Assembly: GCF_011927625.1 (NCBI RefSeq)
Contig: NZ_JAATIZ010000003.1
Coordinates: 496,001 to 560,000 of the forward strand
Reading direction: 5' to 3'
Source of the DNA: Paenalcaligenes hominis
Lineage (GTDB): Bacteria; Pseudomonadota; Gammaproteobacteria; Burkholderiales; Burkholderiaceae_B
DNA: 64,000 bases
Positions 1-8,803 of the stretch are shown one piece after another. The stretch's first letter is position 1. Each line of letters begins with the position of its first letter. The notes beneath the pieces are model-generated. The model searched no databases, was not told where the DNA came from, and was given only the letters and a program-made list of their open reading frames with translations. The translations under genes and the position numbers were made by a program.

Positions 1-303
1 ATTAGACAGTCTTCGTTGCAACAACAGCCTAATTTTGAACAAAAAGGGCAATACGCGTATTTATTGCAATTACAGCTTAAAAATACCTTGGCGTGGGCCC
101 AAGAGTGGCCGACATTGGTTGTCAGTTTTACGGATGCGTCGGCGGCGGCGTTGGCCACCTTGCCCATCGAGCCCCAGCAGTATTTAGCCCCAAGCCAGCG
201 TCAGCGCCCCTTTGAGCCAGGTGCACAGCTGACGATTCGTCTGCCGGTATTATTACCCAATAAAAAAATCAACGGTTTTACCGTAGAGAAATACTATCCC
301 TAA
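1..303 (+). CDS. DUF3426 domain protein, C-terminal part (cut by window start)
   Basis: The reading frame is open from the first base and ends at a TAA at 301-303, so about 100 C-terminal residues are present and the true start lies outside the window. The visible part has the alternating strand pattern of the DUF3426 domain: a segment on a theoretical VSFTDA strand, a P-x-x-Y-L turn, then a closing G-F-T-V-E-K-Y-Y-P strand. Full-length relatives carry an N-terminal MJ0042 zinc ribbon and a transmembrane helix, and in Burkholderiales they usually sit beside prmA. Their function is unknown. The kinase gene starts 12 nt downstream, so the two are probably cotranscribed. The family call rests on the C-terminal pattern only. 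Confidence 0.7.
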   Translation: MRQSSLQQQPNFEQKGQYAYLLQLQLKNTLAWAQEWPTLVVSFTDASAAALATLPIEPQQYLAPSQRQRPFEPGAQLTIRLPVLLPNKKINGFTVEKYYP

Positions 304-315
304 AAAGGTGTTTTC

Positions 316-1257
316 ATGTCTAAACGTATTTTAGTCTGTGGTTCGGTTGCCTTTGACTATATTGCAGTCTTTGAGGGTAATTTCAAAGACCACATTCTAA
401 TCGATAAAGAACGCTCGCTAAGCGTGTCTTTTTTTACGCCGTCACTTAATAAGTTTTATGGGGGCTGTGCGGGAAATATTGCCTACAACCTCAACCTGTT
501 GGGTAGTCATGCTGTACCCGTCGTGACGCTAGGCAGTGACGGCACGGATTATCTCCAGCGCTTTCACGAGCTAGGTATTGATACCAGCGCCGTCAAGGTG
601 CTTGACGATTACTTGTCAGCACAATGCTTTATCACGACCGATCTTGAAAGTAATCAGGTCACTTCTTTTCACCCTGGCGCCATGATTAAATCCGCGGACA
701 ACGACATTTCGGGTATGGAGGCGGTGTATGGCATTGTGGCGCCGGATGCAAAAGAAGCCATGTTTGCGCATGCCGAGCGCTTGCATGCTCAAGGCATTCC
801 GTTTATTTTTGACTTAGGTCAGGCTATGCCGTTATTTGAAAAAGAAGACTTAGAGCGCATGATTGACATGTGCACGATTCTGACCTCAAATGACTACGAG
901 GCCAGCGTAATCAGTCAACGCGTTGGCGCCGACCTTTCAAGCTTGGCAGCTCAAGTGCAAGCGTTGATTGTCACCGAAGGTGAAAAAGGGGCCACCCTTT
1001 ATACCGACGGGCAAACGCATTCCATCGCCGCCTTACCCGCCGCCGAAGTGGTGGATCCCACTGGCTGCGGTGATGCGCACCGCGCTGGGTTGTTACACGG
1101 CCTTACACAAGGATGGTCAATTTACGAGTCTGCGTGTTTAGGAAGCGTGATGGGTGGGATTAAAATTGCGTATCAGGGTACGCAAACTCACGCCCCCACA
1201 AAACAAGATATTCAGCAGCTGCTAGCAAAACATTATGGTGTAAACAAAACCATTTAA
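316..1257 (+). CDS. PfkB-family carbohydrate kinase, adenosine kinase type
   Basis: This is a 313-residue ribokinase/PfkB-fold kinase, expected to transfer phosphate from ATP to the hydroxyl of a nucleoside or sugar in the cytoplasm. The substrate-side motif YGGCAGNIAYNL lies at residues 48-59 and the ATP-side motif DPTGCGDAH at about 247-255, with Asp253 as the expected catalytic base. His255 is unusual, since most relatives have Phe at that position of the GDAF motif. Length is normal for the family. The start is ATG with AAGGTG upstream. Relatives next to DUF3426 genes are often annotated adenosine kinase, but the substrate cannot be settled from sequence. Confidence 0.85.
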   Translation: MSKRILVCGSVAFDYIAVFEGNFKDHILIDKERSLSVSFFTPSLNKFYGGCAGNIAYNLNLLGSHAVPVVTLGSDGTDYLQRFHELGIDTSAVKVLDDYLSAQCFITTDLESNQVTSFHPGAMIKSADNDISGMEAVYGIVAPDAKEAMFAHAERLHAQGIPFIFDLGQAMPLFEKEDLERMIDMCTILTSNDYEASVISQRVGADLSSLAAQVQALIVTEGEKGATLYTDGQTHSIAALPAAEVVDPTGCGDAHRAGLLHGLTQGWSIYESACLGSVMGGIKIAYQGTQTHAPTKQDIQQLLAKHYGVNKTI

Positions 1258-1291
1258 TGGTGGTGTAGGCTGAGGTATTAACGGAGTCACT

Positions 1292-1780
1292 ATGAAAACA
1301 ATTACTCAATTCAACGCATGTAGATTGGCCTTAACGAGTATTGCGGTTGCCTCAGCCGTACTTATTACCGGTTGTGCAGGTCAGTCCGCATCCAGCTCAG
1401 TCTATAGTTATGGACAGGCTCAAAATGAACAAATTGTTCGTTTAGGTACGGTTCAATCCGTTCGCTACGTCACGATTCAATCTGACAAAGCATCGGGCTT
1501 TGGTGCGGCTTCTGGGGCTGCTTTGGGTGGTGTCGCAGGCAGCACCATTGGCGGTGGCCGTGGTAATGTACTAGCGACCATCGGAGGGGTGATCTTAGGC
1601 GGTTTAGCAGGCAACGCCATAGAAAATCAAACCGATAAAAAACAAGGTCTAGAAATCACCGTCCAAATGGACAACGGTGAAACACGCGCTATCGCCCAAG
1701 AGGCGGATGTGATGTTTAGTGCAGGCCAACGAGTACGAGTACTCAGTGGTAATGGTCCTACACGCGTCACCCCCCTCTAA
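1292..1780 (+). CDS. Glycine-zipper outer-membrane lipoprotein (SlyB-like)
   Basis: This is a 162-residue lipoprotein. A signal peptide with a hydrophobic core at about residues 12-26 ends in the lipobox L-I-T-G-C, so Cys28 should be lipidated and the protein anchored to the outer membrane. Residues 71-112 are rich in GxxxG and GG steps (a glycine-zipper 2TM domain), followed by a short C-terminal beta domain. This matches the SlyB/Pcp family, which has been tied to envelope stability and, in enterics, to the PhoPQ response; that role is carried over from the family and is not visible here. The gene ends just before a strong shared terminator facing yggT. Confidence 0.85.
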   Translation: MKTITQFNACRLALTSIAVASAVLITGCAGQSASSSVYSYGQAQNEQIVRLGTVQSVRYVTIQSDKASGFGAASGAALGGVAGSTIGGGRGNVLATIGGVILGGLAGNAIENQTDKKQGLEITVQMDNGETRAIAQEADVMFSAGQRVRVLSGNGPTRVTPL

Positions 1781-1801
1781 GCCATAGCGGCTAGCCAATG
1801 A

Positions 1802-1838
1802 AAATGCCCTGGGTGTTTATAAAACACCCAGGGCATTT
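1802..1838. terminator. Bidirectional hairpin terminator
   Basis: A perfect 17-bp stem (1802-1818 with 1822-1838) closes a 3-nt loop. The A-rich 5' arm and T-rich 3' arm mean it can act on both strands. It separates the convergent lipoprotein gene and yggT. Confidence 0.85.
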
Positions 1839-1871
1839 CTGTGTAACGCACTTAAAGGTAAATGATGCTTT

Positions 1872-2435
1872 TTAAAAAGCAATGAGAGCAAAATTAAGGC
1901 GCTGCACCACCATATTTAATACTTGGATAATTAACAGTACCAATAACGGCGAAAAGTCGATGGCACCCGTATTGGGTAAGCGTTTGCGAACGGGCTCCAT
2001 AATAGGACGAGTAAGCGCTAGCAAAAGCGGCATAGCAGGGGCGTTGGGGTTAACCCATGACAAAATGACTTGAATTAAAATCAGCCATAAGGTGATATTT
2101 AATGCCCATTTAATGACGGTAAGTAGCGCAGCCAAAGCCAGTTTAGGTAATAGCTCTAGCGGTAAACCGACGCCAGCCAAAAGCAACCAACCCCCAAGCA
2201 ATGAGACAAAAGCGCATAGCCACGCAGCAATGAGGCTTGAGCTATCGATATGGCGACTATTTTTTACTAGCTTGTGTATAGGGAGCACAGCCCAGTCAGT
2301 GACACGAAAGATAGCCTGAGAGTAAGGGTTAAACGGTGGCATGCGAATAAAAAACAACCACGCTCGAAGCAAAAATGCAGCACCCAGTAGTGACAGGCCA
2401 ACTTGCAAAATAAAAGATAAGATATCTGTAAACAT
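1872..2435 (-). CDS. yggT: YggT family integral membrane protein
   Basis: This is a 187-residue membrane protein with two YGGT repeats. Each repeat has a pair of hydrophobic helices and the P-F-N/P-Y-S...R-x-T-D/P-I-x-x-x-V signature: the first at about residues 30-60 (NPYSQAIFRVTDWAVLPIHK), the second at about 125-155 (WVNPNAPAMPLLLALTRPIMEPVRK). The family is linked to cell-envelope or division-site functions and osmotic tolerance, without a known biochemical activity. A 32-codon ORF ends 15 nt upstream and may belong to the same transcript. No good ribosome binding site precedes the ATG, so translational coupling to that small ORF is possible. Confidence 0.85.
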   Translation of the reverse strand: MFTDILSFILQVGLSLLGAAFLLRAWLFFIRMPPFNPYSQAIFRVTDWAVLPIHKLVKNSRHIDSSSLIAAWLCAFVSLLGGWLLLAGVGLPLELLPKLALAALLTVIKWALNITLWLILIQVILSWVNPNAPAMPLLLALTRPIMEPVRKRLPNTGAIDFSPLLVLLIIQVLNMVVQRLNFALIAF

Positions 2436-2450
2436 AGAGCGGTTAAGTGG

Positions 2451-2549
2451 CTATTGTTCGTCTGCGTTATCGTAGGGGTAAGGCCAGTTACCGGCAGGGT
2501 TCGGTTCTGTATGGATGGGTTGAGCAGGCTGGGTGGCAGTAAAAGCCAT
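2451..2549 (-). CDS. Small proline-rich hypothetical protein, 32 residues
   Basis: A 32-codon ORF starts with ATG at 2549-2547, with AAGGA placed about 8 nt upstream, and stops 15 nt before yggT. The product is hydrophilic, rich in Pro, Asn, Thr and Gln, and ends in an acidic N-A-D-E-Q tail. It has no signal peptide or membrane segment. I do not recognise a family. Support is the ribosome binding site, the tight spacing to yggT, and its position directly after the terminator of the preceding operon. It could be a chance ORF. Confidence 0.45.
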   Translation of the reverse strand: MAFTATQPAQPIHTEPNPAGNWPYPYDNADEQ

Positions 2550-2574
2550 AATTCATATCCTTAGTTAAGCAAAC

Positions 2575-2604
2575 AATAAAGGCATGGGCCTAGCGCCCAT
2601 GCCT
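2575..2604 (-). terminator. Terminator of the indolepyruvate oxidoreductase gene
   Basis: A 10-bp perfect stem (2580-2589 with 2595-2604) has a 5-nt loop. On the minus strand it is followed by the T-rich TTTATTGTTT. It lies about 43 nt beyond the stop codon at 2647. Confidence 0.8.
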
Positions 2605-2646
2605 AAAAGTCTAACCCAAGCCCAGCAGGCTGCAAAGCCTTGATAT

Positions 2647-5600
2647 TTAATTAAGAAATACGCCTTTAGCAATAAGCTGGGCCTGTTCTTTGCGTGCTTG
2701 TTCAACTGCAGCGTGCTTAACGGGGCCAAAGCCACGGATACGTTGGGGGATTTTCACATACTGCAACGCCAGGTCAAAGTGATCAGCGGTTAAATGGTGG
2801 CTTAGCAACTCGAGCTGGTGCATGAACTGGTCGCGTAATTCGCGTTCCATTTTACGCTCGGCTTGATACCCAAATAGGTCAAATGCTGTACCACGAAGGG
2901 CTTTGCCCTTAGCTAAGCCAGGCATAAATTTAAGCATCCAGCCACCCAGTTGGCGTTTTAAAGGGCGTCCCGTACTACCTAAACGGCTGATCCAGGGCGG
3001 CGCCATATGAAAGTTCACCTCAAAGCCTGCTTCAAATTGCTGTTGCAATTGCTCCATAAAAGCCGGCTCGCTGTAGAGACGTGCCACTTCGTATTCATCT
3101 TTATACGCCATCAGTTTATATAAGCTGTGGGCGGCTTCTAGGCTGAGCTGTTCAGAGCCGGGCTGTAGGCGTTGCTCTGCTTGGCTCAGTTTTTGAATCA
3201 GTTGCGTGAACTGTTTGGCATAAGCAGCATTCTGATAAGCCGTTAAGCGCGGCACATACACCTCTAAGGCGGCATGCAAGCTTTGTGGGCGTTGTGTGGT
3301 GGGACGTTGATGTTGGGCAATTAAGGCAGTGATTTTTTCTGGTGCCGCCATCCAGACCCGCCCGGCATCAAAAGCTAATTGGTTCGCCGTAACAGCGACG
3401 CCATTTAACTCGATAGCACGATACAAAGCGGTCAAGCTAATGGGAATGGCCCCCTGTTGCCATGCCATACCAAGCATCATCATATTAGAAAGAATGCTGT
3501 CACCGAATAGTTGCTCTGCCAGATAATGGGCGTCCACATGATGGCTATTTTGCTGTCCACTGGTGCCAACTAATTGCTCCACTAATGCTGCACGCGGCAG
3601 TTTCACATCGGGTTGACGTGTAAATTCAGAGGTCGGAGCAAGGTATTCATTAATAAAGACCTGAGTCTTTTGGGGGGCAATACACTGGGCTGCGGCTGCA
3701 TTACTGGCCGCAACACTATCACAGAGAATAGCCACGTCAGCTTGGTGCGTATCAATACGAACGGTGCCAGCACTTTGCGAGTCTGCAGAAAGACGAACAT
3801 GGCTGATCACGGTGCCGCCTTTTTGCGCTAAGCCGGTCATATCTAATACTGACGAACCGCGGTTTTCTAAGTGCGCAGCCATGGCGACGATGGCGCCAAT
3901 GGTAATAACTCCTGTGCCGCCAATGCCAGCCACAATTAAATTACAGGCGGTGGGAGCCCCTTGGCTACGCACTGTATTCTGCAAGGCCTCAGCAAAATGC
4001 TTTTGCAAGGTTGTGCTGTCAAGGCCAGCCGCTTTTTTGGGCTCGGCACCCAGTACAGAAACAAAACTAGGGCAGAACCCTTCTACACAGCTAAAGTCTT
4101 TATTACAGCTGGATTGATCAATAGCGCGTTTACGACCGAGTTCCGTTTCGAGCGGCACAATAGACAAGCAGTTCGACTGCACACCACAGTCGCCACATCC
4201 CTCACAGACTTCTGGGTTAATGAAAATGCGCCGCTGTGGGTTGGGAAAGTCGTTTTTCTTGCGACGTCGGCGTTTTTCCGCTGCACAGGTCTGATCGTGA
4301 ATTAAGACAGTCACCCCGGGTATATCTCGCAGTTCCCGTTGCACTCGATCCAGCTCACGGCGGTGCAAAACCTCAATGCCTGCGGGTAAGCTAACCCCTT
4401 TGTAGCGTTCGGGCTCATCCGTTGTGATCACGACTTTCTTCACCCCCTCGCCGAGGACTTGTTGGCAAATCCGAGGAACTGAAATAGGCCCGTCTACTGG
4501 CTGGCCTCCTGTCATGGCAACCGCATCATTAAATAAGATTTTATAGGTGATGTTGGCTTGGGCAGCTACCGCTTGACGTATGGCCAAATAACCCGAGTGA
4601 AAATACGTGCCTTCACCCATATTTTGGAAAATATGGGCTTGATTCATGAAGGCAGAAGCGCCGATCCAGTCGGTGCCTTCACCCCCCATTTGAGTAAGCC
4701 CTTGTGTATCTCGGTCCATCCACGATGCCATGTAGTGGCAGCCCACGCCGGCGAGCGCTTTGCTGCCTTCAGGCACTTTAGTAGAACTGTTGTGGGGACA
4801 GCCAGAACAAAAATAAGGACGACGGGTTAGGCCAAAACTATCTAACGCCTTGACTGTAGGTAAAACACAGGGGGTGGCAGAAGGAACAGCGGAGAGCAGG
4901 TTAAGGTCGTTAAGCCAGCTTAGCAGCGCTTGTTCTATAGCGGATGGGCTAAGCTGACCATAGCGTGAAATTAGCTCATGGTGTTGGCTGTTCTTCTTGC
5001 CTTGCACCCCAATAGTTAACCCGGCATCAAACAGCAAATTTTTGATTTGGGCTTCGACAAAGTCGTCTTTTTCCTCGATGACTAATAAATAATCCAAGTC
5101 ACGGGCAAAGGCCAGAAAGCCTTCGGTTTCAATTGGCCAGATTAAGCCTAGCTTATAGTGGCGTATTGCCGGTAAGGCTTGTATTTTTTGGGCGTTTTCT
5201 ATGGCTTCAAGCGTATCTACCGTGCTTTTTCCAGTCGTCACAATGCCTATTTTAGCTTGGGGGGCAGGGTCAATGAGTTTATCTAAGGGGTAGACACGAG
5301 CGAACTCGTGTACGGCCACCAAACGACTTTCTATGTTGTTTTCAATATGCGGCGTTAGAAAGGGCTTGGCATCGTAACTGCGTGCATGGGGTGACGGGGT
5401 CAACGCCAAGTCAAATTGAGGCACATCCATAATAGTAAAAGCTCGACCACTTTCTACCGTTTCTGTGATGGCCTTAAAGCCGACCCAAGCACCCGAATAA
5501 CGCGATAGGGCCCAGCCCCATAAGCCAAAGTACTCGTATTCTTCTACAGAGCTAGGGTGAATGATAGGCATACGCAAATGACGTAACGCATGCTCACTGC

Positions 5601-6081
5601 TGTGGGGAATGGACGACGAAACCCCCACGTGGTCATCGCCCACTACCACCAGTACCCCACCTTTATGACTTGCTCCGGCCGCATGACCATGGTGCAAAGC
5701 ATCACAGGCTCGGTCTACCCCTGGACCCTTGCCATACCACATGCCAAATACCCCATCGACCTCTTTGTTGGGATGCGTGTCTAACTGCTGGGTTCCCATC
5801 ATCATGGTTGCAGCCAGGTCTTCGTTAATTGCGGGCTGAAAACGGATACGCGCTTTTTCCAGTTCCTTAGCATGGCGCCACATCGTCGAGTCCACGCCGC
5901 CTAATGGGGAGCCTCGATAGCCGGACACAAAGCCAGCGGTATTTAAGCCCGCCGCTTGATCGCGACGCGCCTGGCTTAAGAGCATGCGTAGTAACGCCTG
6001 AGTGCCAGTAAGAAAAATACGGCCTGACTCAGCGCTAATATTGTCGTTAAGTTGGTAATCTAAATTTAAATTATTACGCAT
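2647..6081 (-). CDS. Indolepyruvate ferredoxin oxidoreductase, fused subunits
   Basis: This 1144-residue enzyme fuses the IorA-like and IorB-like parts of indolepyruvate ferredoxin oxidoreductase. It oxidatively decarboxylates aryl-pyruvates (from Trp, Phe, Tyr transamination) to aryl-acetyl-CoA, using thiamine diphosphate and Fe-S clusters. The N-terminal half holds the pyruvate-oxidoreductase and TPP-binding domains (GYRGSPLGG near residue 55; the PYFCSGCPHN segment in the middle). An Fe-S region at about 620-680 carries C-E-G-C-G-D-C and further paired Cys. The C-terminal part has the gamma-type domain, with G-I-G-G-T-G-V near 715. The start is well supported by GGAGG 8 nt before the ATG. 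An Lrp-type gene is divergent and is the likely regulator. Confidence 0.9.
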   Translation of the reverse strand: MRNNLNLDYQLNDNISAESGRIFLTGTQALLRMLLSQARRDQAAGLNTAGFVSGYRGSPLGGVDSTMWRHAKELEKARIRFQPAINEDLAATMMMGTQQLDTHPNKEVDGVFGMWYGKGPGVDRACDALHHGHAAGASHKGGVLVVVGDDHVGVSSSIPHSSEHALRHLRMPIIHPSSVEEYEYFGLWGWALSRYSGAWVGFKAITETVESGRAFTIMDVPQFDLALTPSPHARSYDAKPFLTPHIENNIESRLVAVHEFARVYPLDKLIDPAPQAKIGIVTTGKSTVDTLEAIENAQKIQALPAIRHYKLGLIWPIETEGFLAFARDLDYLLVIEEKDDFVEAQIKNLLFDAGLTIGVQGKKNSQHHELISRYGQLSPSAIEQALLSWLNDLNLLSAVPSATPCVLPTVKALDSFGLTRRPYFCSGCPHNSSTKVPEGSKALAGVGCHYMASWMDRDTQGLTQMGGEGTDWIGASAFMNQAHIFQNMGEGTYFHSGYLAIRQAVAAQANITYKILFNDAVAMTGGQPVDGPISVPRICQQVLGEGVKKVVITTDEPERYKGVSLPAGIEVLHRRELDRVQRELRDIPGVTVLIHDQTCAAEKRRRRKKNDFPNPQRRIFINPEVCEGCGDCGVQSNCLSIVPLETELGRKRAIDQSSCNKDFSCVEGFCPSFVSVLGAEPKKAAGLDSTTLQKHFAEALQNTVRSQGAPTACNLIVAGIGGTGVITIGAIVAMAAHLENRGSSVLDMTGLAQKGGTVISHVRLSADSQSAGTVRIDTHQADVAILCDSVAASNAAAAQCIAPQKTQVFINEYLAPTSEFTRQPDVKLPRAALVEQLVGTSGQQNSHHVDAHYLAEQLFGDSILSNMMMLGMAWQQGAIPISLTALYRAIELNGVAVTANQLAFDAGRVWMAAPEKITALIAQHQRPTTQRPQSLHAALEVYVPRLTAYQNAAYAKQFTQLIQKLSQAEQRLQPGSEQLSLEAAHSLYKLMAYKDEYEVARLYSEPAFMEQLQQQFEAGFEVNFHMAPPWISRLGSTGRPLKRQLGGWMLKFMPGLAKGKALRGTAFDLFGYQAERKMERELRDQFMHQLELLSHHLTADHFDLALQYVKIPQRIRGFGPVKHAAVEQARKEQAQLIAKGVFLN

Positions 6082-6095
6082 GATAAAACCTCCAT

Positions 6096-6111
6096 GATGA
6101 TAGCTACCATC
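6096..6111. promoter_or_regulatory. 16-bp near-palindrome, candidate operator
   Basis: The sequence GATGATAGCTACCATC is palindromic except for one mismatched base pair. It lies just upstream of the GGAGG ribosome binding site of the oxidoreductase gene and within the 116-bp divergent region shared with the Lrp-type gene. A second short palindrome, AAACCCGGGGTTT, follows at about 6120-6132. Binding by the Lrp-type protein is an inference. Confidence 0.4.
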
Positions 6112-6197
6112 TTAAGTAGAAACCCGGGGTTTTTCTTTGCGTTGTTATTGCGTAAATTCCCCTATAAACGAAATAAACATTTCAATATGGGTGAATA

Positions 6198-6653
6198 ATG
6201 GACGCAATTAATTTAAAAATACTAGATCATCTGCAAAAAGAGGGGCGAGCCTCAGCACAACAGGTCTCTGAGCAAGTCGGGTTATCCGTAGCACCTGTAT
6301 GGCGGCGTATCAAAGCCTTAGAGGAACAAAAGGTGATTACCGGCTATCACGCCGTGGTGGATCGTAATAAAGTCGGCTTGCAAAGCTGCATGTTTGCACA
6401 AATTAGTTTAGATAGGCATTCGGCCACTATGGTGGATAATTTCATTCAAGCAGTACGTGAAACCCCTGAAATTATGGCGTGTTATGCCGTAACTGGAGAC
6501 GCTGACTTTTTGTTAAAAATTGTGGTGTCGAGCCCAGAAAGCTACGACGACTTTATGCATCGTTTTTTCTTTAATTTACCCGGCGTTAGGCAAACCCGTA
6601 CGATAGTGGTGTTGAAGGAGATCAAAAATCAATTACAGTTACCTTTGTTTTAG
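6198..6653 (+). CDS. Lrp/AsnC family transcriptional regulator
   Basis: This 151-residue regulator has an N-terminal winged helix-turn-helix at residues 4-60 (opening DAINLKILDHLQKEGR, with the recognition segment GLSVAPVWRRIKALEE) and a C-terminal RAM ligand-binding domain at about 70-145, including V-T-G-D-A-D-F-L-L. Length is typical. It is divergent from the indolepyruvate oxidoreductase gene. Lrp-type proteins commonly control the amino-acid catabolic gene beside them, so an aromatic amino acid or keto acid is the expected effector, by inference. It may also autoregulate through the shared region. Confidence 0.9.
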   Translation: MDAINLKILDHLQKEGRASAQQVSEQVGLSVAPVWRRIKALEEQKVITGYHAVVDRNKVGLQSCMFAQISLDRHSATMVDNFIQAVRETPEIMACYAVTGDADFLLKIVVSSPESYDDFMHRFFFNLPGVRQTRTIVVLKEIKNQLQLPLF

Positions 6654-6726
6654 ATTAACTGCATAGAGCGATGAAAAGCTAGGGTAAAATCGCTGGTACT
6701 TAATACATTTTACGAGGACATGCTGT

Positions 6727-7218
6727 ATGAAGCCGTTTCGTTTTTGGCGAGTGATCGGGGTGATGGTTTTAGGTAGTGGTTTGGCTGCGTGTACCTCCTT
6801 TCCTCCCCCGCCTGCCGCCCCTGAGCCCCAAAAAAAACCTGTTTGTGAGTCGGTTTCAGCTGAAGACCCGTTGGTAGGCAACTGGCTCAGCAAACGTCAA
6901 GAAAAAGGGGTAGCTGGCGAGCTCCGGACCTTATTCACTTTACAAGCAGATGGGCGTATGTTGTATACCGAACAAATCAAACGCCCCAGACAGCCTTCGC
7001 AGGGGCTCAGTGAAAGTGGTTGTTGGTGGCGCGATGGTGACCAGCTGGTATTGAAAACCCTCGAGTCCAATGGCTCGCCTGTAGACACCGATGACCCTAT
7101 TTATGAAAACCGTTACAGTGTGTCGCACAGCAGTACAGACAAGCTACGGTTACAAGGCGCTGATGGGGTGCAGCACAATACCACTCGAACATCGCCGGGG
7201 TATCGCCTGCCGTTTTAA
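6727..7218 (+). CDS. Hypothetical lipoprotein
   Basis: This is a 163-residue protein with a lipoprotein signal: basic N-terminus, hydrophobic core, and lipobox L-A-A-C with Cys22. A proline-rich linker (PPPPAAPEP) follows, then a compact domain that begins D-P-L-V-G-N-W and runs through alternating beta strands with a G-C-W-W-R-D-G-D turn. This looks like a small lipocalin-like or META-type beta barrel, but I cannot assign a family. It stands alone between the Lrp-type gene and convergent gltX. Confidence 0.75.
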   Translation: MKPFRFWRVIGVMVLGSGLAACTSFPPPPAAPEPQKKPVCESVSAEDPLVGNWLSKRQEKGVAGELRTLFTLQADGRMLYTEQIKRPRQPSQGLSESGCWWRDGDQLVLKTLESNGSPVDTDDPIYENRYSVSHSSTDKLRLQGADGVQHNTTRTSPGYRLPF

Positions 7219-7239
7219 TCGAAAGTAAATGCCTTTAGG

Positions 7240-7266
7240 GGCGCGTCGGCCTGAGCTCGACGCGCC
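7240..7266. terminator. Hairpin between convergent genes, weak terminator candidate
   Basis: A 9-bp GC-rich stem (7240-7248 with 7258-7266) encloses a 9-nt loop between the lipoprotein gene and gltX. There is no clear T-run on either side, so termination here is uncertain. Confidence 0.4.
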
Positions 7267-7280
7267 GGTATTACACAAGC

Positions 7281-8681
7281 CTAGTCAAGTTGTGCCAAAC
7301 GGCTTAGCACTGTGTTTTTGCCTAACAAGGCCAATACGGCATCGATAGCGGGGGTTTGTTTTTGCCCTGTTACCGCTACGCGTAGTGGAATACCTAATTG
7401 CGGCATTTTGGCTTGGTGTGCCCCAAGTGTTTCTTTAATGACAGCACTAAGCGTCGCGGTGTTCCAGTCGTCAAGCTGTGCCGCACGCTGAGCAAAATCC
7501 TGCACTAAAGCCCGGGCGCTGTCCGTCAGGACTTCGTCTTGCAGTTCGGCAGGCGCTGCCTGGAATTCACTGCAAAACATCATGGCGCCTTGGGCTAAGT
7601 CATTTAGCGTTTCGGCACGGCCTTTTAGTAGCTCCATGACGGCACTTAGGTCGGTGGCACTTGGGTTACCGCCTAATTTTTTAATGCGTGGTGCAACCCG
7701 TTCGGCTAGGTCCGCATTATCACGTTGCTTGATGTAATGGGCGTTGACCCAATTGAGTTTTTTAGGATCCCATTGTGAGGCTGAGCGGCTGAGGTTTTTG
7801 GTATCAAACCATTCGACAAACTGCTCGACTGAGAAAATCTCGTCATCGCCGTGGCTCCAGCCAAGGCGAGCTAAATAATTCAGCATGGCCTCGGGTAAAT
7901 AGCCCTGCAGGTCGTAATCCAGAATGCTCACGGCACCGTGACGTTTAGACAGTTTTTCCCCATCGGGCCCTAGGATCATAGGTACGTGGCCATACACAGG
8001 AACCGTTGCCCCTAAGGCTTCGAGAATGACAATTTGGCGCGGGGTATTGTTCACATGGTCGTCGCCCCGAATCACGTGGGTAATGGCCATATCCCAGTCG
8101 TCCACAACCACACAAAAGTTATAGGTAGGGGTGCCGTCGGCGCGAGCAATAATGAGATCATCGAGTTCATCGTTAGCGATCGTAATACGACCTTTAACCA
8201 TATCATCCCAGCTTGTTACACCGGTTTGTGGGCTTTTAAAACGCACCACAGGTTGGCGATCAGTAGGGATAGCAGGCAGCGTTTTACCTTGTTCAGGACG
8301 CCATGTGCCGTCATAACGGGGTTTTAAACCTAATGCGCGTGCTTTTTCGCGCATGGCCTCGACCTCTTGGGGGGTACTGTAGCAGTAATAGGCGTGACCT
8401 GACTCCAGGAGTTGTGCTATCACTTCTTTATGACGCGCATTGCGCTGCATTTGATAAAACGGGCCTTCGTCGGCCTGCATCCCTAGCCAATCCATGCCCT
8501 CTAAAATAGCTTGTACTGCCTCGGGGGTAGAGCGTTCTAGATCGGTGTCTTCAATACGCAGTACAAAAACACCGTTGTGATGACGTGCGAATGCCCATGA
8601 AAACAATGCGGTACGAGCCCCACCTAAATGCAAATAGCCGGTTGGTGAGGGAGCAAAGCGGGTACGGATAGTAGTAGTCAT
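7281..8681 (-). CDS. gltX: Glutamate--tRNA ligase
   Basis: This is a 466-residue class I aminoacyl-tRNA synthetase that charges tRNA-Glu. The N-terminal signature [14 protein letters not shown] at about residues 10-23 contains the HIGH-equivalent HLGG, and KLSKRHG near residue 244 is the KMSKS equivalent. The RGDDHVNNT segment lies in the catalytic core. The C-terminal third is the anticodon-binding helical domain. Length matches bacterial GltX. The start follows the conserved [15 protein letters not shown] pattern. Only one gltX-like gene is visible, so discriminating versus non-discriminating specificity cannot be judged. Confidence 0.97.
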   Translation of the reverse strand: MTTTIRTRFAPSPTGYLHLGGARTALFSWAFARHHNGVFVLRIEDTDLERSTPEAVQAILEGMDWLGMQADEGPFYQMQRNARHKEVIAQLLESGHAYYCYSTPQEVEAMREKARALGLKPRYDGTWRPEQGKTLPAIPTDRQPVVRFKSPQTGVTSWDDMVKGRITIANDELDDLIIARADGTPTYNFCVVVDDWDMAITHVIRGDDHVNNTPRQIVILEALGATVPVYGHVPMILGPDGEKLSKRHGAVSILDYDLQGYLPEAMLNYLARLGWSHGDDEIFSVEQFVEWFDTKNLSRSASQWDPKKLNWVNAHYIKQRDNADLAERVAPRIKKLGGNPSATDLSAVMELLKGRAETLNDLAQGAMMFCSEFQAAPAELQDEVLTDSARALVQDFAQRAAQLDDWNTATLSAVIKETLGAHQAKMPQLGIPLRVAVTGQKQTPAIDAVLALLGKNTVLSRLAQLD

Positions 8682-8803
8682 AAACTCATAGCAATCAAAA
8701 GAAGAGAATGCCCGTTAACGCGGACAAATTTCCTTTATTTTAATAGACTGAACGTAATTGCGCAGAACAAACTGAAAAAGAAAATCACCCCGAGGTTGCC
8801 AAG

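Noticed and set aside
3764-4305. Plus-strand ORFs of 114-117 residues within the oxidoreductase gene
   Set aside because: They are antisense to a well-supported 1144-residue coding frame and have no family features.
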